A DNA stretch of 64,000 nucleotides from Pseudomonas cannabina (GCF_900100365.1 NZ_FNKU01000003.1:62001-126000); one strand, 5' to 3'. Shown: positions 44,845 to 56,174, numbered from the stretch's first letter. Notes: a model not told the origin generated them from the sequence alone. A program made the numbers and translations.

Positions 44845-45813
44845 ATGAAATCAAACGATTACCCTGGAAAACCTAAAACTGGCGTGGTTGGCCTTCGCAG
44901 GCCAGCAGAGATTCCAGAAGGAACTCCATCCAGCGCGCAGGGAAGGGCAGCAATGCTCCAAATGCTGGATGAAAAGGCCCAGGAGCCATTGGTTGGAGAG
45001 TGGATAGGTAAAGACCAATCCCTAGAGGATATTGACGTCTCAAGCGTCGATGTATCGCCATACCAGCCTCGGATGATCTTTGACAAGGTGGCTATCTCGC
45101 TACTCGTGGAGTCAATACGTGAAATTGGACTGGGTAAACCAATTCTTGTAAGACCTCTTCCAAACGGCAGACATGAGCTCGTAGGTGGTGAGAGGCGTTG
45201 GAGAGCTGTCACTATCTTGGGATGGGACAGGATACCGGCTGTTGTGAAGCCAATGAGCGACGACATGGCAATGTTGCTCGCACTGGCAGACAACGAGCAT
45301 GAAGAGTTGACTGACTATGAGCTTGCTCGTAGCTACGACCGCTACCTTCAAAATGGTAATGATAAGAGCCAAAGCGCCATTGCACGTCGCTTGGGGATCA
45401 ACCGTTCTGTAGTAAGTCGGTGCCTTGACCTTATGAAGCTCCCGACTTCGATACGCCAAGTACTTGATCAGCATCCAGGTCTGATTACTGCCAACTACGC
45501 TAAAAAGTTCGTGGATTTAGCGGAGCAGGATGTTCACATCGTCGAGAGACAGGTGCTGAGCATGGTCGAAAAAGGTACTAAGCAGGAACAAGCACTCCGC
45601 CAGATTGCCGTGAAAATTGCTGCATGTTCTAATCAAGGTCGACCGGCATTTGTTCCGCGCCCAGTAGCTGGAATTGGAACAATTAAACTTTCCGGTCAAA
45701 AGCTAGAATTGAAGTGTGAAAAAGGGATAGATCCAAACTTGCTATTGCAGGAGTTTGAAAACTTTTTAAATAAATTTGATCGAAGCAAACTTGCCGCAAA
45801 GGAAGCGGAGTAG
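44845..45813 (+). CDS. parB: ParB, partition-site binding protein
   Basis: About 322 residues with ParB/Spo0J features: SPYQPRMIF, the CTP-binding box GGERRWRA, then DNEHEELTDYELA and the HTH AIARRLGINRSVVSRCLDLMKLP. The ATG at 44845 has GGAG nine bases upstream; ATGs at 44827 and 44836 are also in frame. It would load on the four GTTGCTACTAGCAAC sites. Confidence 0.9.
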   Translation: MKSNDYPGKPKTGVVGLRRPAEIPEGTPSSAQGRAAMLQMLDEKAQEPLVGEWIGKDQSLEDIDVSSVDVSPYQPRMIFDKVAISLLVESIREIGLGKPILVRPLPNGRHELVGGERRWRAVTILGWDRIPAVVKPMSDDMAMLLALADNEHEELTDYELARSYDRYLQNGNDKSQSAIARRLGINRSVVSRCLDLMKLPTSIRQVLDQHPGLITANYAKKFVDLAEQDVHIVERQVLSMVEKGTKQEQALRQIAVKIAACSNQGRPAFVPRPVAGIGTIKLSGQKLELKCEKGIDPNLLLQEFENFLNKFDRSKLAAKEAE

Positions 45814-45818
45814 GGCAT

Positions 45819-46070
45819 ATGACTAAAGGGATGACAAGAATGAAAGCGTTATTGGAACATCTTGCATATATAGCCGCAGGAGGAGCTCTGCTTTTAGGTT
45901 TGTTGTTTTACCTGGAGCACCGAAAGGAAGCCAAAGCAGCTGTAGATGATGAGAGGCATGATCGTTGCCTCAAGGAGGCTTTGAATCCTCCTCCTCCATT
46001 CAAGCACAGCTTGGATTGCGTAGGATGGCAGCGCATAAGGTCTGATATCCCACTTCCTGCGCAAGGTTGA
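45819..46070 (+). CDS. small membrane protein, 83 aa
   Basis: One hydrophobic span near residues 16-30 (IAAGGALLLGLLFYL), then a charged soluble part with two cysteines. It starts 5 bp after parB, with GGAG from the parB end as ribosome site. Function unknown. Confidence 0.5.
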   Translation: MTKGMTRMKALLEHLAYIAAGGALLLGLLFYLEHRKEAKAAVDDERHDRCLKEALNPPPPFKHSLDCVGWQRIRSDIPLPAQG

Positions 46071-46094
46071 AATGATAAGGGAACACAGACGCGA

Positions 46095-46541
46095 ATGCTG
46101 TTTGGTGACGAAGCTGATGCTCATGCCTATGGGGCAACGCGAGAATGGAAAACGGTCATGAGTGAAGTTTTTGTCAGTACTGTCCACCCGAATCTTGGGC
46201 GGCTCTACTGGGCTTACACCCCCGCTGATGTCGGCTACCCCGACCATTGCAGCATTACCGACTGGAGCGAACTGGCGACGAAATTCCCCAAAGGCTGGAG
46301 GGATCACGACTACCTGCATTGGCTTCATAAGTCGCATATATACAGGGTCTTCGATCCGGACGACGTCTTTGCTGACTATGCAGTGGAAGATGATGAGGAA
46401 AACGAAATCCATGAGCAGCGTCTCTCGGGATTGCTTGCCGGACTACACGCCAAAAGCGGGCAAACTGTCGAAGAATTTCGACTTTGGATGTTCCGTGCGG
46501 ACTGGGTAGATGTGCCAGCGCTACTGGTCGTCGAGAGTTGA
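46095..46541 (+). CDS. hypothetical protein, 148 aa
   Basis: Soluble, Trp- and Asp-rich, no motif recognised. Same strand as the par genes. Confidence 0.55.
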   Translation: MLFGDEADAHAYGATREWKTVMSEVFVSTVHPNLGRLYWAYTPADVGYPDHCSITDWSELATKFPKGWRDHDYLHWLHKSHIYRVFDPDDVFADYAVEDDEENEIHEQRLSGLLAGLHAKSGQTVEEFRLWMFRADWVDVPALLVVES

Positions 46542-46560
46542 GGGAAAAGTGGAGGTGGCC

Positions 46561-46812
46561 ATGTCTTGGGCAGATGCAGCAGCACCGGTCGTAGCAGAAG
46601 TGATTCGCCGTGTGGGCCGGAGCGACATGAAGGCGCTGCGCAAGGCGTTGACTGATGCATACCCATGGGGCGAGCGAGAAAACACGCCGTACAAAGCTTG
46701 GCTTGCCGAGATTCGCCGCCAGTTGGGCCACCCGCTGAATGCCCCGAAGGCAGATCCGGCGAACACGCAAACTGACATGTTCAACCAGCGTTACATGTCA
46801 CCGCCACTGTAA
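46561..46812 (+). CDS. hypothetical protein, 3' end cut by IS21-family element
   Basis: The ATG at 46561 follows GGAGGTGGCC. The product begins MSWADAAAPVVAEVIRRVGR and ends ...RYMSPPL with its stop codon supplied by the IS end (TGTAA), so the natural C-terminus is unknown. Confidence 0.55.
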   Translation: MSWADAAAPVVAEVIRRVGRSDMKALRKALTDAYPWGERENTPYKAWLAEIRRQLGHPLNAPKADPANTQTDMFNQRYMSPPL

Positions 46813-46880
46813 AAATGACCCCCTAACGCCAACCTAGAATTGACCCCCCTGGGTAAAACTGGCGGCTTTGAGCTGCCAAT

Positions 46881-48709
<1,829 letters not shown>

Positions 48710-48757
48710 GTTGGCGATTTAGCACGGAAGGGGGTCACTTTTTAGTTGGCGTTGACA

Positions 48758-48773
48758 ATAAATCAGCGTCTCC
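48758..48773 (+). repeat. MITE copy e, 16-bp remnant
   Basis: ATAAATCAGCGTCTCC followed by TTAG is the right end of the MITE. The rest was lost at the IS21 junction. Confidence 0.8.
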
Positions 48774-49192
48774 TTAGGTTTGAAACTACCTGGTGGAACC
48801 GAAGTTACTCCGGTTGTATTTCTCGTGCTGCTCGCGGGTTTGGATTCGACCTCTGAAGCAGCTTTTTCAGATGCTTTTTTCTTTACCCCACTGCTGGTGG
48901 TTACTGATTTCCGGCGAGGTTTACCGGTGGACCGAGAATTCGACTTCCCCGGAGAAACCCTCACCTTCGTGAGATAGCTTTTCAGCGTCGTTGGAGCGAT
49001 CTCTAATCCGCTCTCCCTGAGGATCTCTGTGATTTTCTCTATGGTGTATCCCCGTGACTGCAAGTCACGGATTGACGTAGCCATCATCCTTATTGCTTCT
49101 AGATTTGAAATTTTTCGATCTGGATCTTCTACCTGAGGCATCTCCTCAAGCTTTCCTTTCAGTATCTCAATCTGCGAAACGCTGATCGCCAT
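48774..49192 (-). pseudogene. relaxosome-type HTH protein, C-terminus cut by MITE/IS21
   Basis: The N-terminal 70 residues (…LEAIRMMATSIRDLQSRGYTIEKI…, LEIAPTTLKSYLTKVR) match the HTH-like domain of small mobilization proteins found beside relaxase genes. A Ser/Lys-rich tail follows and then the frame runs into the MITE remnant and IS21. Divergent from the relaxosome genes at 49435. Confidence 0.6.
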
Positions 49193-49252
49193 TCGCCTTT
49201 CCCCGAATTGTGCATTTGCCCTGATTGTATGGGCATCTCTTGCGCAGTCAAG

Positions 49253-49278
49253 GTCCGTACGATAGCCTGCATACGAAA
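49253..49278. promoter_or_regulatory. operator palindrome GTCCGTAC-N10-ATACGAAA
   Basis: Same build as the tra sites, with two mismatches in the left half. It lies between the divergent relaxosome genes at 49192 and 49435. A GCGTACGTAC occurs nearby at 49329-49338. Confidence 0.5.
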
Positions 49279-49434
49279 TGCGGTTTAGAATTCAGGACAG
49301 GGTAGGGTTTGTACTCCCGCCATAAATGGCGTACGTACAACCGGCCTCGCTGCAGTCGTTTCACTCCCTTGCGCGGCCTACCTCCCTGCTCAGGGCTACG
49401 CCCCGAGACCCCTTGAACAGCGAAGGACCTATTT

Positions 49435-49737
49435 ATGAGCACGAGTGAACAGCGGCGCCGAACCGGCCGCCTACCACCTATTAGGTGTTTTCAGGATGAG
49501 GAAGAAATCGTTAGGCAAAAAGCCCATGACTGCGGCCAGAGTGTGGGGCAGTTCATGCTTGCCACTGCGTTGAACAGGCGCACGCGTAGCAAGGTTGACG
49601 GGCATATTCTTAACGAGCTGCGGAGGCTTGGTGGTCTCCAAAAGCACCTGTACAACGAAAGCGGGGGCAGACATTCCAAGGAGCTGGCAGAGATCCTTGT
49701 TGAGCTGAAGCAAGCCATCGTAAGGATTGGTTCTTAA
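49435..49737 (+). CDS. NikA/MobC-type relaxosome accessory protein
   Basis: 100 residues with an N-terminal RHH-like part (PIRCFQDEEEIVRQKAHDCGQSVGQFM) and a C-terminal helix pair (HILNELRRLGGLQKHLYNE), as in MobC/NikA proteins that bend oriT DNA for the relaxase. It overlaps the relaxase start by one base (TAATG). Confidence 0.78.
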   Translation: MSTSEQRRRTGRLPPIRCFQDEEEIVRQKAHDCGQSVGQFMLATALNRRTRSKVDGHILNELRRLGGLQKHLYNESGGRHSKELAEILVELKQAIVRIGS

Positions 49738-49839
49738 TGCTTGCAAAAGTCCCACCGCGCAGGGCTGATGGTAAATCCAGCTTTGCGGATTTGGTCCAAT
49801 ATGCGACGCAACGAGACGAAGATAAAAAGGAACTGACTG

Positions 49840-50088
49840 ATGAGCTCGATCCAGGCTACAGCCGAAGAGACAACGCAATTCTTGAGTCTGCTAGAGCGCA
49901 TCTCGAAAGAGCAGCAGACAATCTGCGAGCGACTGGACGAATTAGCCTTACTGATGCAGATGCCATCAGAGGGCGTCTTGGAAGTGCTCGAAGGGCTCTT
50001 GATACCGATGGGCGTAGACATGTCACGTCTCAACACGAAGTTCCAGGAGACGCTGACCGAAGTGGTGACCAACAACTCCAAAAGGTAG
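49840..50088 (+). CDS. nested gene 1 inside the relaxase gene, 82 aa
   Basis: In the +1 frame relative to the relaxase, an ATG with AAGGAAC upstream starts MSSIQATAEETTQFLSLLER…, an acidic helical protein. It resembles the second nested frame (SLLERISKEQQTICERLDEL versus PLLETILQQQQVISDKLQEI). ColE1-type mob regions carry small genes inside the relaxase gene in another frame, which makes dual coding plausible. No direct proof. Confidence 0.5.
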   Translation: MSSIQATAEETTQFLSLLERISKEQQTICERLDELALLMQMPSEGVLEVLEGLLIPMGVDMSRLNTKFQETLTEVVTNNSKR

Positions 50089-50094
50089 ATTCTG

Positions 50095-50277
50095 ATGAAC
50101 ATCAAAGAAGCATTGCCGCTGCTCGAAACCATCTTGCAACAGCAGCAAGTTATCTCCGACAAGCTACAAGAAATAATCCTGACTTTGCGGCACGAGCCCG
50201 AGCCCGTCGAACCGCAATTACGTTTCATGCTTCAGCCACTCAACGAAGGGATCGAGCAGATGAGCAAACAGCTCTAG
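50095..50277 (+). CDS. nested gene 2 inside the relaxase gene, 60 aa
   Basis: Starts 6 bp after nested gene 1, same frame, with AAAGGT upstream. MNIKEALPLLETILQQQQ… is a coiled-coil-like product similar to nested gene 1. The pair seems to come from a tandem duplication that lengthened the relaxase and copied the nested gene together. Confidence 0.5.
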   Translation: MNIKEALPLLETILQQQQVISDKLQEIILTLRHEPEPVEPQLRFMLQPLNEGIEQMSKQL

Positions 50278-50869
50278 CCGAACTTGAATCAGGGATTTTG
50301 CTGGGTGACTCAATTAACGAGAAATCATCTTCAGGCGTTTCCTGTCAGCACAACTGTTTGAGCCTTGAGACAGCAGCAGCTGAAATGAGAGCGGTTGCCG
50401 CTCAAAATGCTAGAGTAAAAGATCCTGTTTATCATGTTATTTTGAGTTGGCCATCTGACGAATTTCCAACCGATGAACAGGCTTTTGCTTCTGGTCTTCA
50501 CGCCATGGAAGCTGTAGGCATGAAAGATCATCAATACGTGTTTGCGATTCATCACGATACCGATAATGTACATCTCCATATGACCGTAAACAGAGTTCAT
50601 CCTGATTCGTTCAATGCTGTGTATCCAGACCGTGATTATTTTCGTCTGGATTATGCAATGCGTGAGCTGGAGTTACGTTACGGCTTGCAACACGACAATG
50701 GACCTAATGTCGTTGTTCATGAAAATGGAAAGCCTATCATTCAGTGGGCTTCCAATAAGGCAAAACAGCAGGGCAAGATTTCAACGAAGGCTGCTGACAT
50801 GGAGCGTCACGCGGATCAACAAAGTCTTCACTCCTATGCTCGTGGTGAACCACGTATGCAAATTGCTAA

Positions 50870-50968
50870 GGAGGCGCTGATTTATTCGATTTTTCGTCCC
50901 TGCAACGCTCTGGAGGCCTTGATTTATCTGGGGGCAACAGCTGGGTTTTAGAATAAATCAGCGTCTCC
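50870..50968 (+). repeat. MITE copy f, 99 bp, target duplication CTAA
   Basis: Same termini as the other copies, flanked by CTAA at 50866-50869 and 50969-50972, in the middle of the relaxase gene. Confidence 0.93.
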
Positions 50969-52069
50969 CTAAGTTGCTTAAATCCGAAAAAATGACATGG
51001 CAAACACTTCATGCGCAATTAGCGAAATTTGGACTTGGTATCCGTCCTAAAGGTCGTGGTCTTGCAATCTTTGATTTTGGTGAGGTCTCATCGACAGGAA
51101 TTAAAGCAAGCGACATGCACGAACAGTTGTCACTAGCGCGTCTGGTTAAACGGCTTGGTGAGTATCAAGAACGAGAGTTGCCTAAAGACTTTTTGACCGC
51201 CTCTAATTACAATAAATTTGCTAGCCCTAAGCGCGATCCTATCGAACGTCAAAATCGCCGTGAAGAGCGTGCGCAGCTTCGTAAAGCGACTCGGGCACGT
51301 TATGATGCCTATCGTGTCGCGTTTGTTACACGCCGAATTGATAAAGAGTGGGTCAAGCAACAATTTATGATGATCCGCGATCAAGCCCGCCAGCAACGGG
51401 CAGACATAAAATCACGAATCAAACATCCACTTGATCGTAAAGCATTCTACAGTATTTTGGCTTTTGAAACATTAAGGTCGCGTGAGGAACTCAAGACTAA
51501 AATTCAGTTGTTACGTCGCGAATTAAAGAGTGATCCTGCGAATAAGAGGCTTACATTCCGTGAGTGGGTAGAACGGGAGGCTTCTAACGGCGATCCTGGT
51601 GCGATTAGTCAGTTACGTGGGTTTACCTATGGCGATAGGCGCAAAGCGAATAAGGAAGGTAATGCAATCATTTTTGCAGGTGACATTGATCCTTCTTCAA
51701 GTTCAAATCTGTTTTCCGCTGGCACTGTCCGCCGTGATGGATCCGTAGTTTTTCGTAGGGCTGAAGGAGATCCGGGTTTTGTGGATCACGGAGGGAAGGT
51801 TACTTTCCCTGGAGGCCTCCTCGACGACGAACTTCTCGCCCATGCACTTGATGACACACGCGCACGGTGGGAGCGGCCTATTGAGATAAAAGGTACCCCC
51901 GAATTCATTGACGCAGCTCTTAAGGCACTCATTGAGCGTGGTTACTCCGGTGATCTTGCCGATCCAACCTTGAATGCTCGGCTCAAAGCCTTGGCTGACC
52001 AGCAGGCCGAGGCAAAGGCCAAGCCTTTAAAACGCGGGCCACGTGCATAACAAACGTTGTTATGCTGTA

Positions 52070-52095
52070 TTCCGTATTGTAGTATTCATACGAAA
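52070..52095. promoter_or_regulatory. operator palindrome TTCCGTAT-N10-ATACGAAA upstream of traH
   Basis: One of the best matches to the shared palindrome. It lies 17 bp before the traH start codon, between the relaxase gene and the traH-I-J-K genes. Confidence 0.65.
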
Positions 52096-52112
52096 TCAAC
52101 GGAGATAATCCT

Positions 52113-52571
52113 ATGGACCTGAACCGATACCCGTTTGTCGCCTTGCTTGCTGCACTCGCTCTGACAGGTTGTGCTTCCAAGCAGCCTGACGTCAGCGCCC
52201 AGGCTTTAATCGATCAGCAAATCCTCGAAGCTTCTCAAAAAATCCAAGCTGCGCAGGTCGACCTGTACCAGGCTGGTGCTTTGAACAGCCGTGTGGTGAT
52301 GCGGAATCCCAACACCGATTTGAACGACAAACAGTTTGTAACCATTAGCTGGCAGGGTGACGCTGTTCAGTTGCTCACTAAGCTCGCACAAGACCGCGGC
52401 GAGCGTTTTGAGTTTATGGGCTCGCGCATGCCGCTGCCAGTGAACATCGACGTCAAGGGTGTGCAGTATCAGACAGTGCTTTCCATGCTGCGCGCGCAAA
52501 TCGGGTACCGTGCCGTCATTACTGAGGCACCAGGTAAGCTGGTTCTGCAGTACAACCGGCCCCAAGGCTAA
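52113..52571 (+). CDS. traH: TraH (DotD lipoprotein homologue)
   Basis: 152 residues with a lipoprotein signal (LAALALTGC, Cys20) and a DotD-like domain (…VTISWQGDAVQLLTKLA…). DotD is an outer-membrane lipoprotein of the type IVB core. Followed 14 bp later by traI. Intact. Confidence 0.83.
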   Translation: MDLNRYPFVALLAALALTGCASKQPDVSAQALIDQQILEASQKIQAAQVDLYQAGALNSRVVMRNPNTDLNDKQFVTISWQGDAVQLLTKLAQDRGERFEFMGSRMPLPVNIDVKGVQYQTVLSMLRAQIGYRAVITEAPGKLVLQYNRPQG

Positions 52572-52585
52572 TAGGGGGGACTTGT

Positions 52586-53470
52586 ATGAAACGGTTTATG
52601 TTCGCGGCTCTCCCTTTGGTGGTTTCCTTCGCCACGCATGCTGCAGAGGAGCCAATGATCGAGCCTTCGAGTAGCGATACAAAGTCCATGGTAGAAACGT
52701 CGCCTCCAGACCTAGACGCTCTGCTCAATCCACAATCCCAAGCGACTACAAAAGTAACCGATATCCGCTCTCAGCTGCTATCGGGCGTTGGTCATACAGT
52801 TGGCTTTCGCGGGGGAATGGCTGCTCGTGGTCACGAGCTGATTGACGGGCTTAAAAGTCGGGAGCCTGCTTTAGACGCTATGTACAAATTTGCCCCGATG
52901 ATTGCAAAAAACGGGACCCTGCCTCCGGTTATCGTTGAAGCTCGTGACCTCGCAGCATTCACCCCGGATCAAATTCGTACCGCAAATCGCGTTTACAAGA
53001 TTGAGCGTGAGGAACGCTTCGTCAGCGTCCCTCCCACCTGGCGGGACTACCTTTACGTTGGATTACCTGTTCGCCAGTCAGTGGAGCTCCCAGCTTTTGA
53101 AGCGCGGCCGCAGGATGATGCAGAAGACCAGATCTGGAAAAAGGCAGTCCGTGAAGGTTGGGCTGATGGTTACAAGCAAGCTGACGCTATTCTTGAAGCG
53201 AATTTTCATCGCCTCACTCGCGATTACACCGGCATGCACCTTTATTCAACCTTACTCCAGGCCGACATGATCACGACTACTCGTGTGGCTGAATCCCAGC
53301 AGACCGTGACCGGTGATAGTAAGCAAATGATGTTGGGCGACAAGCTTCGCAGGGTTACAGACAAGGCTAAGTTCGTTACGGATCCTGGTAAGTGGCGTCC
53401 AAGCGTCAAAAAGGATGCAGCAAAACCGAACCCTGCAGTGGCACCCACCGGAACGGTGCCGGCGCAATGA
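52586..53470 (+). CDS. traI: TraI (DotC homologue)
   Basis: 294 residues with a signal peptide ending …SFATHAA. DotC of Legionella is a lipoprotein, but no lipobox Cys is present here. The C-terminal half has WKKAVREGWADGYKQADAI, typical of DotC. GGGGGAC precedes the ATG. It overlaps traJ by 4 bp (ATGA). Confidence 0.82.
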   Translation: MKRFMFAALPLVVSFATHAAEEPMIEPSSSDTKSMVETSPPDLDALLNPQSQATTKVTDIRSQLLSGVGHTVGFRGGMAARGHELIDGLKSREPALDAMYKFAPMIAKNGTLPPVIVEARDLAAFTPDQIRTANRVYKIEREERFVSVPPTWRDYLYVGLPVRQSVELPAFEARPQDDAEDQIWKKAVREGWADGYKQADAILEANFHRLTRDYTGMHLYSTLLQADMITTTRVAESQQTVTGDSKQMMLGDKLRRVTDKAKFVTDPGKWRPSVKKDAAKPNPAVAPTGTVPAQ

Positions 53471-54636
53471 TTCAACCGGTTTTCGAGCCCTTCAATTTCG
53501 AGGGTGATCTTGGTCCACACAGCTTTCGCAGATTCCTAAAATACTGCGCGGACAAGGGCGTCTCAGACGTATTGGTGCAAGGCGGCGACTATATCTGGGT
53601 GGAACTGCATGGAAGGCAGCTTCGAGCATCAGTCTCTACTGTGAAGCAGGGACAGCTCTCAGTCTTGATCGCTGCCCTGTGGTCTCCTGAGATTGAGAGC
53701 ATGATAAAGCAAGGCGACGAAGGCGTTGACCGTGCTCTTGAGATCTCCGGCAGCGATATCGGCCTTGAGCGCGGTATGACACTTCGCTTCCGTACCAACT
53801 TTGTTCAAGCACGCATTGCCAACCTGGATGAAGCGTACTCGATCACCATGCGTGTGATTCCTGTCGACCTCCCCGATATCCATAAAATGGGGATCGAGCC
53901 TGACCTGTTTGAAGAGCTTTTTCCGGAATCCGGGTTGGTTGTCATCTGTGGTCCGACCGGCTCAGGAAAGTCGACCTTGCAAGCTGGTATCTATGGCCAC
54001 ATCGGTGTTGTGATGCCTGATCGAAAGGTCATCACATTCGATGATCCTATTGAATACGTCCTCGGTGGGCCACACTGGAAAGGGCCTCAACCCGCGCAGT
54101 CCCAAATTGGACGGGACATAAAAGACTTTCCAAAAGCAATGCGCAACGCCGTACGACGCAAGCCGAGTATCATTGGGATTGGTGAGGCTCGTGACCGTGT
54201 TTCTATCGAGGCGATGACTGAAGCCAGCTTATCCGGGCACACGTGTTACGCCACAATGCACACGGAGTCGGTAGCAGAGACTATTAACCGGGCCATTCAA
54301 ACCTACCCACCTGAGCAACAATCTGGGATTGCATCGCGGCTCGCTGGTGCGTTGAGGGTTATCATCGTACAAAGGCTTCTTAAAACGACTGATGGTAAAC
54401 GTGCTGCAATTCGAGAGTACCTGGTCTTTGATCGTGAGTTCAGGTCGGAAATGCAAACCCTTCCCTATAACGAGTGGGCAATGTTGATACGGACCAAGCT
54501 TGAGGAGGCCGAGGCAACTCTTGATGACAAGGCTTGGAAGCTGCTTCAGGAGGGCAGGATTCTGAAGGACGACTTTGTCGGTGTTGCGGGTATGAAGGAA
54601 TTCAGAAGGCGCTCGCTGAGCGCGCAGGAGAACTAG
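53467..54636 (+). CDS. traJ: TraJ (DotB-type secretion ATPase)
   Basis: 389 residues. Walker A GPTGSGKST near residue 162, an Asp box near VITFDDPIEYVL, Walker B-type IIGIGEARD and His box SGHTCYATMHTESV. This is a cytoplasmic hexameric ATPase of the PilT/VirB11 kind that drives the type IVB channel. Start at 53467 overlaps the traI stop. Intact. Confidence 0.9.
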   Translation: MIQPVFEPFNFEGDLGPHSFRRFLKYCADKGVSDVLVQGGDYIWVELHGRQLRASVSTVKQGQLSVLIAALWSPEIESMIKQGDEGVDRALEISGSDIGLERGMTLRFRTNFVQARIANLDEAYSITMRVIPVDLPDIHKMGIEPDLFEELFPESGLVVICGPTGSGKSTLQAGIYGHIGVVMPDRKVITFDDPIEYVLGGPHWKGPQPAQSQIGRDIKDFPKAMRNAVRRKPSIIGIGEARDRVSIEAMTEASLSGHTCYATMHTESVAETINRAIQTYPPEQQSGIASRLAGALRVIIVQRLLKTTDGKRAAIREYLVFDREFRSEMQTLPYNEWAMLIRTKLEEAEATLDDKAWKLLQEGRILKDDFVGVAGMKEFRRRSLSAQEN

Positions 54637-54640
54637 AGAT

Positions 54641-54901
54641 ATGCCTTCGATTTGGAGAGCCGCATCTGAACCCTTGACTGCTTTGGGCATCCCGGTTTCG
54701 GCATACTTGCCTTTGTTCGGTTGGATGTACTTTCCGAGCTGGCTGACTTTCTATGTGGCCGCGGGTGTAATCATCACGTTTGGGATTTTGGCCAAGCTTG
54801 GCTGGACCTTGAGCGTTTGCTGGAACAAGTTTTTGGGTTTTTTACGTGGAGGGGTCATTTATGCTAGGCCCTGGTGGTTCCGAAAGCGTTTTCGAGATTA
54901 A
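54641..54901 (+). CDS. traK: TraK (IcmT homologue)
   Basis: 86 residues with two membrane spans near 23-38 and 40-58 and the characteristic basic end YARPWWFRKRF. Size, order after dotB and tail fit IcmT/TraK. A strong terminator follows at once. Confidence 0.82.
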   Translation: MPSIWRAASEPLTALGIPVSAYLPLFGWMYFPSWLTFYVAAGVIITFGILAKLGWTLSVCWNKFLGFLRGGVIYARPWWFRKRFRD

Positions 54902-54930
54902 AAAAAACCGCCTAATTAGGCGGTTTTTTT
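54901..54930. terminator. bidirectional rho-independent terminator after traK
   Basis: CCGCCTAATTAGGCGG with A7 on the left and T7 on the right. It ends the traH-K unit and could also stop the minus-strand transcript from 54956. Confidence 0.9.
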
Positions 54931-54955
54931 TATCGTAGTTGCCTGGCAGTTCGAA

Positions 54956-55654
54956 TCACCGGCTCCTCGGTCCCCTATCCTTCATGGATGGTGAGGCTAC
55001 TGCAGAGGTGGCTGAATCTACGTGGCTTGGAATCGGTGGTTCCAAGGTAATCCGGATACCAGGGTTCAGCCGGCATGAAGCCTCCTTGATCGAATCCCAA
55101 TGAGCATGGGGGACGATTCCTACTGTCAGTGGCTTTTCGCTGATTGTTAATTTTGCTGGATAAGCGATCACTTTCATGTGATCCCAGCCCGGGGCCTCAA
55201 TGAGCGAAGACACCAGATCCGGTCTTTGCTGCAAAAGCAAATGAGGTTTAGCCAGTTCCAGCTTACTTGGTGTAATCCCTTCTTGGGCCAGGCGTTCGTG
55301 CAGCACCGCCTGTAAGTCATCCATCATGCTCCTGGACATTCTCGCAAACGATATAAAATCGTGGTTTGGAATATCGTCAGGACGCATCATGTTGGGGTTC
55401 TGTTTTTGATCCAGTTCAACCAAAAAATCCACAACGGTAAACTGGAGTCTGTTTTTGTCCGCGTAGGCACGTGCTGCCATAAAGCCATCTTGCTTGCTTT
55501 GATAGCCGTACAGTGCTGGAAATGCGCCCGAAATCGGGGCGTCAGTCGGCACGCCGCAATCCTTGAGGGCAATTGCCCTTGGGGCTGGACCGGAATAAAA
55601 ATATACGCTCGATAACTCAATAATATGTGAGTCTGGCTTATCAGTCGTGCTCAC
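54956..55654 (-). CDS. hypothetical protein, 232 aa
   Basis: Soluble protein without recognised motif. Its start overlaps the end of the HTH gene by 14 bp, so the two are translated together. Confidence 0.6.
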   Translation of the reverse strand: MSTTDKPDSHIIELSSVYFYSGPAPRAIALKDCGVPTDAPISGAFPALYGYQSKQDGFMAARAYADKNRLQFTVVDFLVELDQKQNPNMMRPDDIPNHDFISFARMSRSMMDDLQAVLHERLAQEGITPSKLELAKPHLLLQQRPDLVSSLIEAPGWDHMKVIAYPAKLTISEKPLTVGIVPHAHWDSIKEASCRLNPGIRITLEPPIPSHVDSATSAVASPSMKDRGPRSR

Positions 55655-56174
55655 CTATGCCACCTTGTTTTGACCAACCCTGAATCAAGACCTTTTCAAC
55701 CTTCTGGCGATCTCCTACGTTGCTTGCTACATCCTGCATCAAGCGTTTGCATTGCTTAGGAGTAAGCGCAAGTCTCTTGAGCGCTTCGATCCATCGCATT
55801 ACCGGCCTACCTGGCTTGCCATCATGCAACATTAGACGATAAACCGAGGGTGGGGATCTCCCAATCAGAGTCGCAAATGCGTCTCGATCTTGGGGACTGT
55901 CCTGCAACCCTAAAAACTCATAAAACTCCCTGATGTCCAGCGGTGGCTGAACAGGCGACGATGCAGGGTGTTGCCGGTAAAGATGAAGCAGCATTGCAAT
56001 CACAGGATCACTAATTTGCTCTGCAGACAGTTCTGGATTGGTCAGCTCCTCCCATTTGGCCTTCTGGAGTCCAAAGGCATCCGCTGCCGCAACCTTGGTC
56101 AGACCATTCTCGATCCGCCACCTTTCTAAATCTGTGCCACAGATTGGATGAATCTCATCAGTGTCGATAGACAT
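55641..56174 (-). CDS. putative HTH transcription regulator, candidate tra repressor
   Basis: 177 residues with an HTH-like segment at the N-terminus (LERWRIENGLTKVAAADAFGLQKAKWEELT, about 16-45) and a second one near residues 105-125 (FATLIGRSPPSVYRLML). It faces the LPD7 gene across the palindrome at 56246-56271, a common layout for an autoregulated repressor. Its role as the regulator of the shared palindrome is an inference. Confidence 0.6.
   Translation of the reverse strand: MSIDTDEIHPICGTDLERWRIENGLTKVAAADAFGLQKAKWEELTNPELSAEQISDPVIAMLLHLYRQHPASSPVQPPLDIREFYEFLGLQDSPQDRDAFATLIGRSPPSVYRLMLHDGKPGRPVMRWIEALKRLALTPKQCKRLMQDVASNVGDRQKVEKVLIQGWSKQGGIGEHD

Larger units (their letters stand above)
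49737..52050 (+). pseudogene. MOBP-type relaxase with LPD7-like C-terminus, split by a MITE
   Basis: The relaxase nicks oriT and pilots the strand. Visible are the probable catalytic Tyr22 in FADLVQYATQR, an internal duplication (SARAHLERAADNLRATGR and AARNHLATAASYLRQATR), and the His triad motif HHDTDNVHLHMTVNR near residue 271. The C-terminal half has a domain (DGSVVFRR…FVDHGGKVTF) like LPD7. A MITE at 50870-50968 with CTAA duplicated breaks the frame after …RMQIA; removal gives 2211 nt, 736 residues. The N-terminal catalytic part may still be made. Confidence 0.87.
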
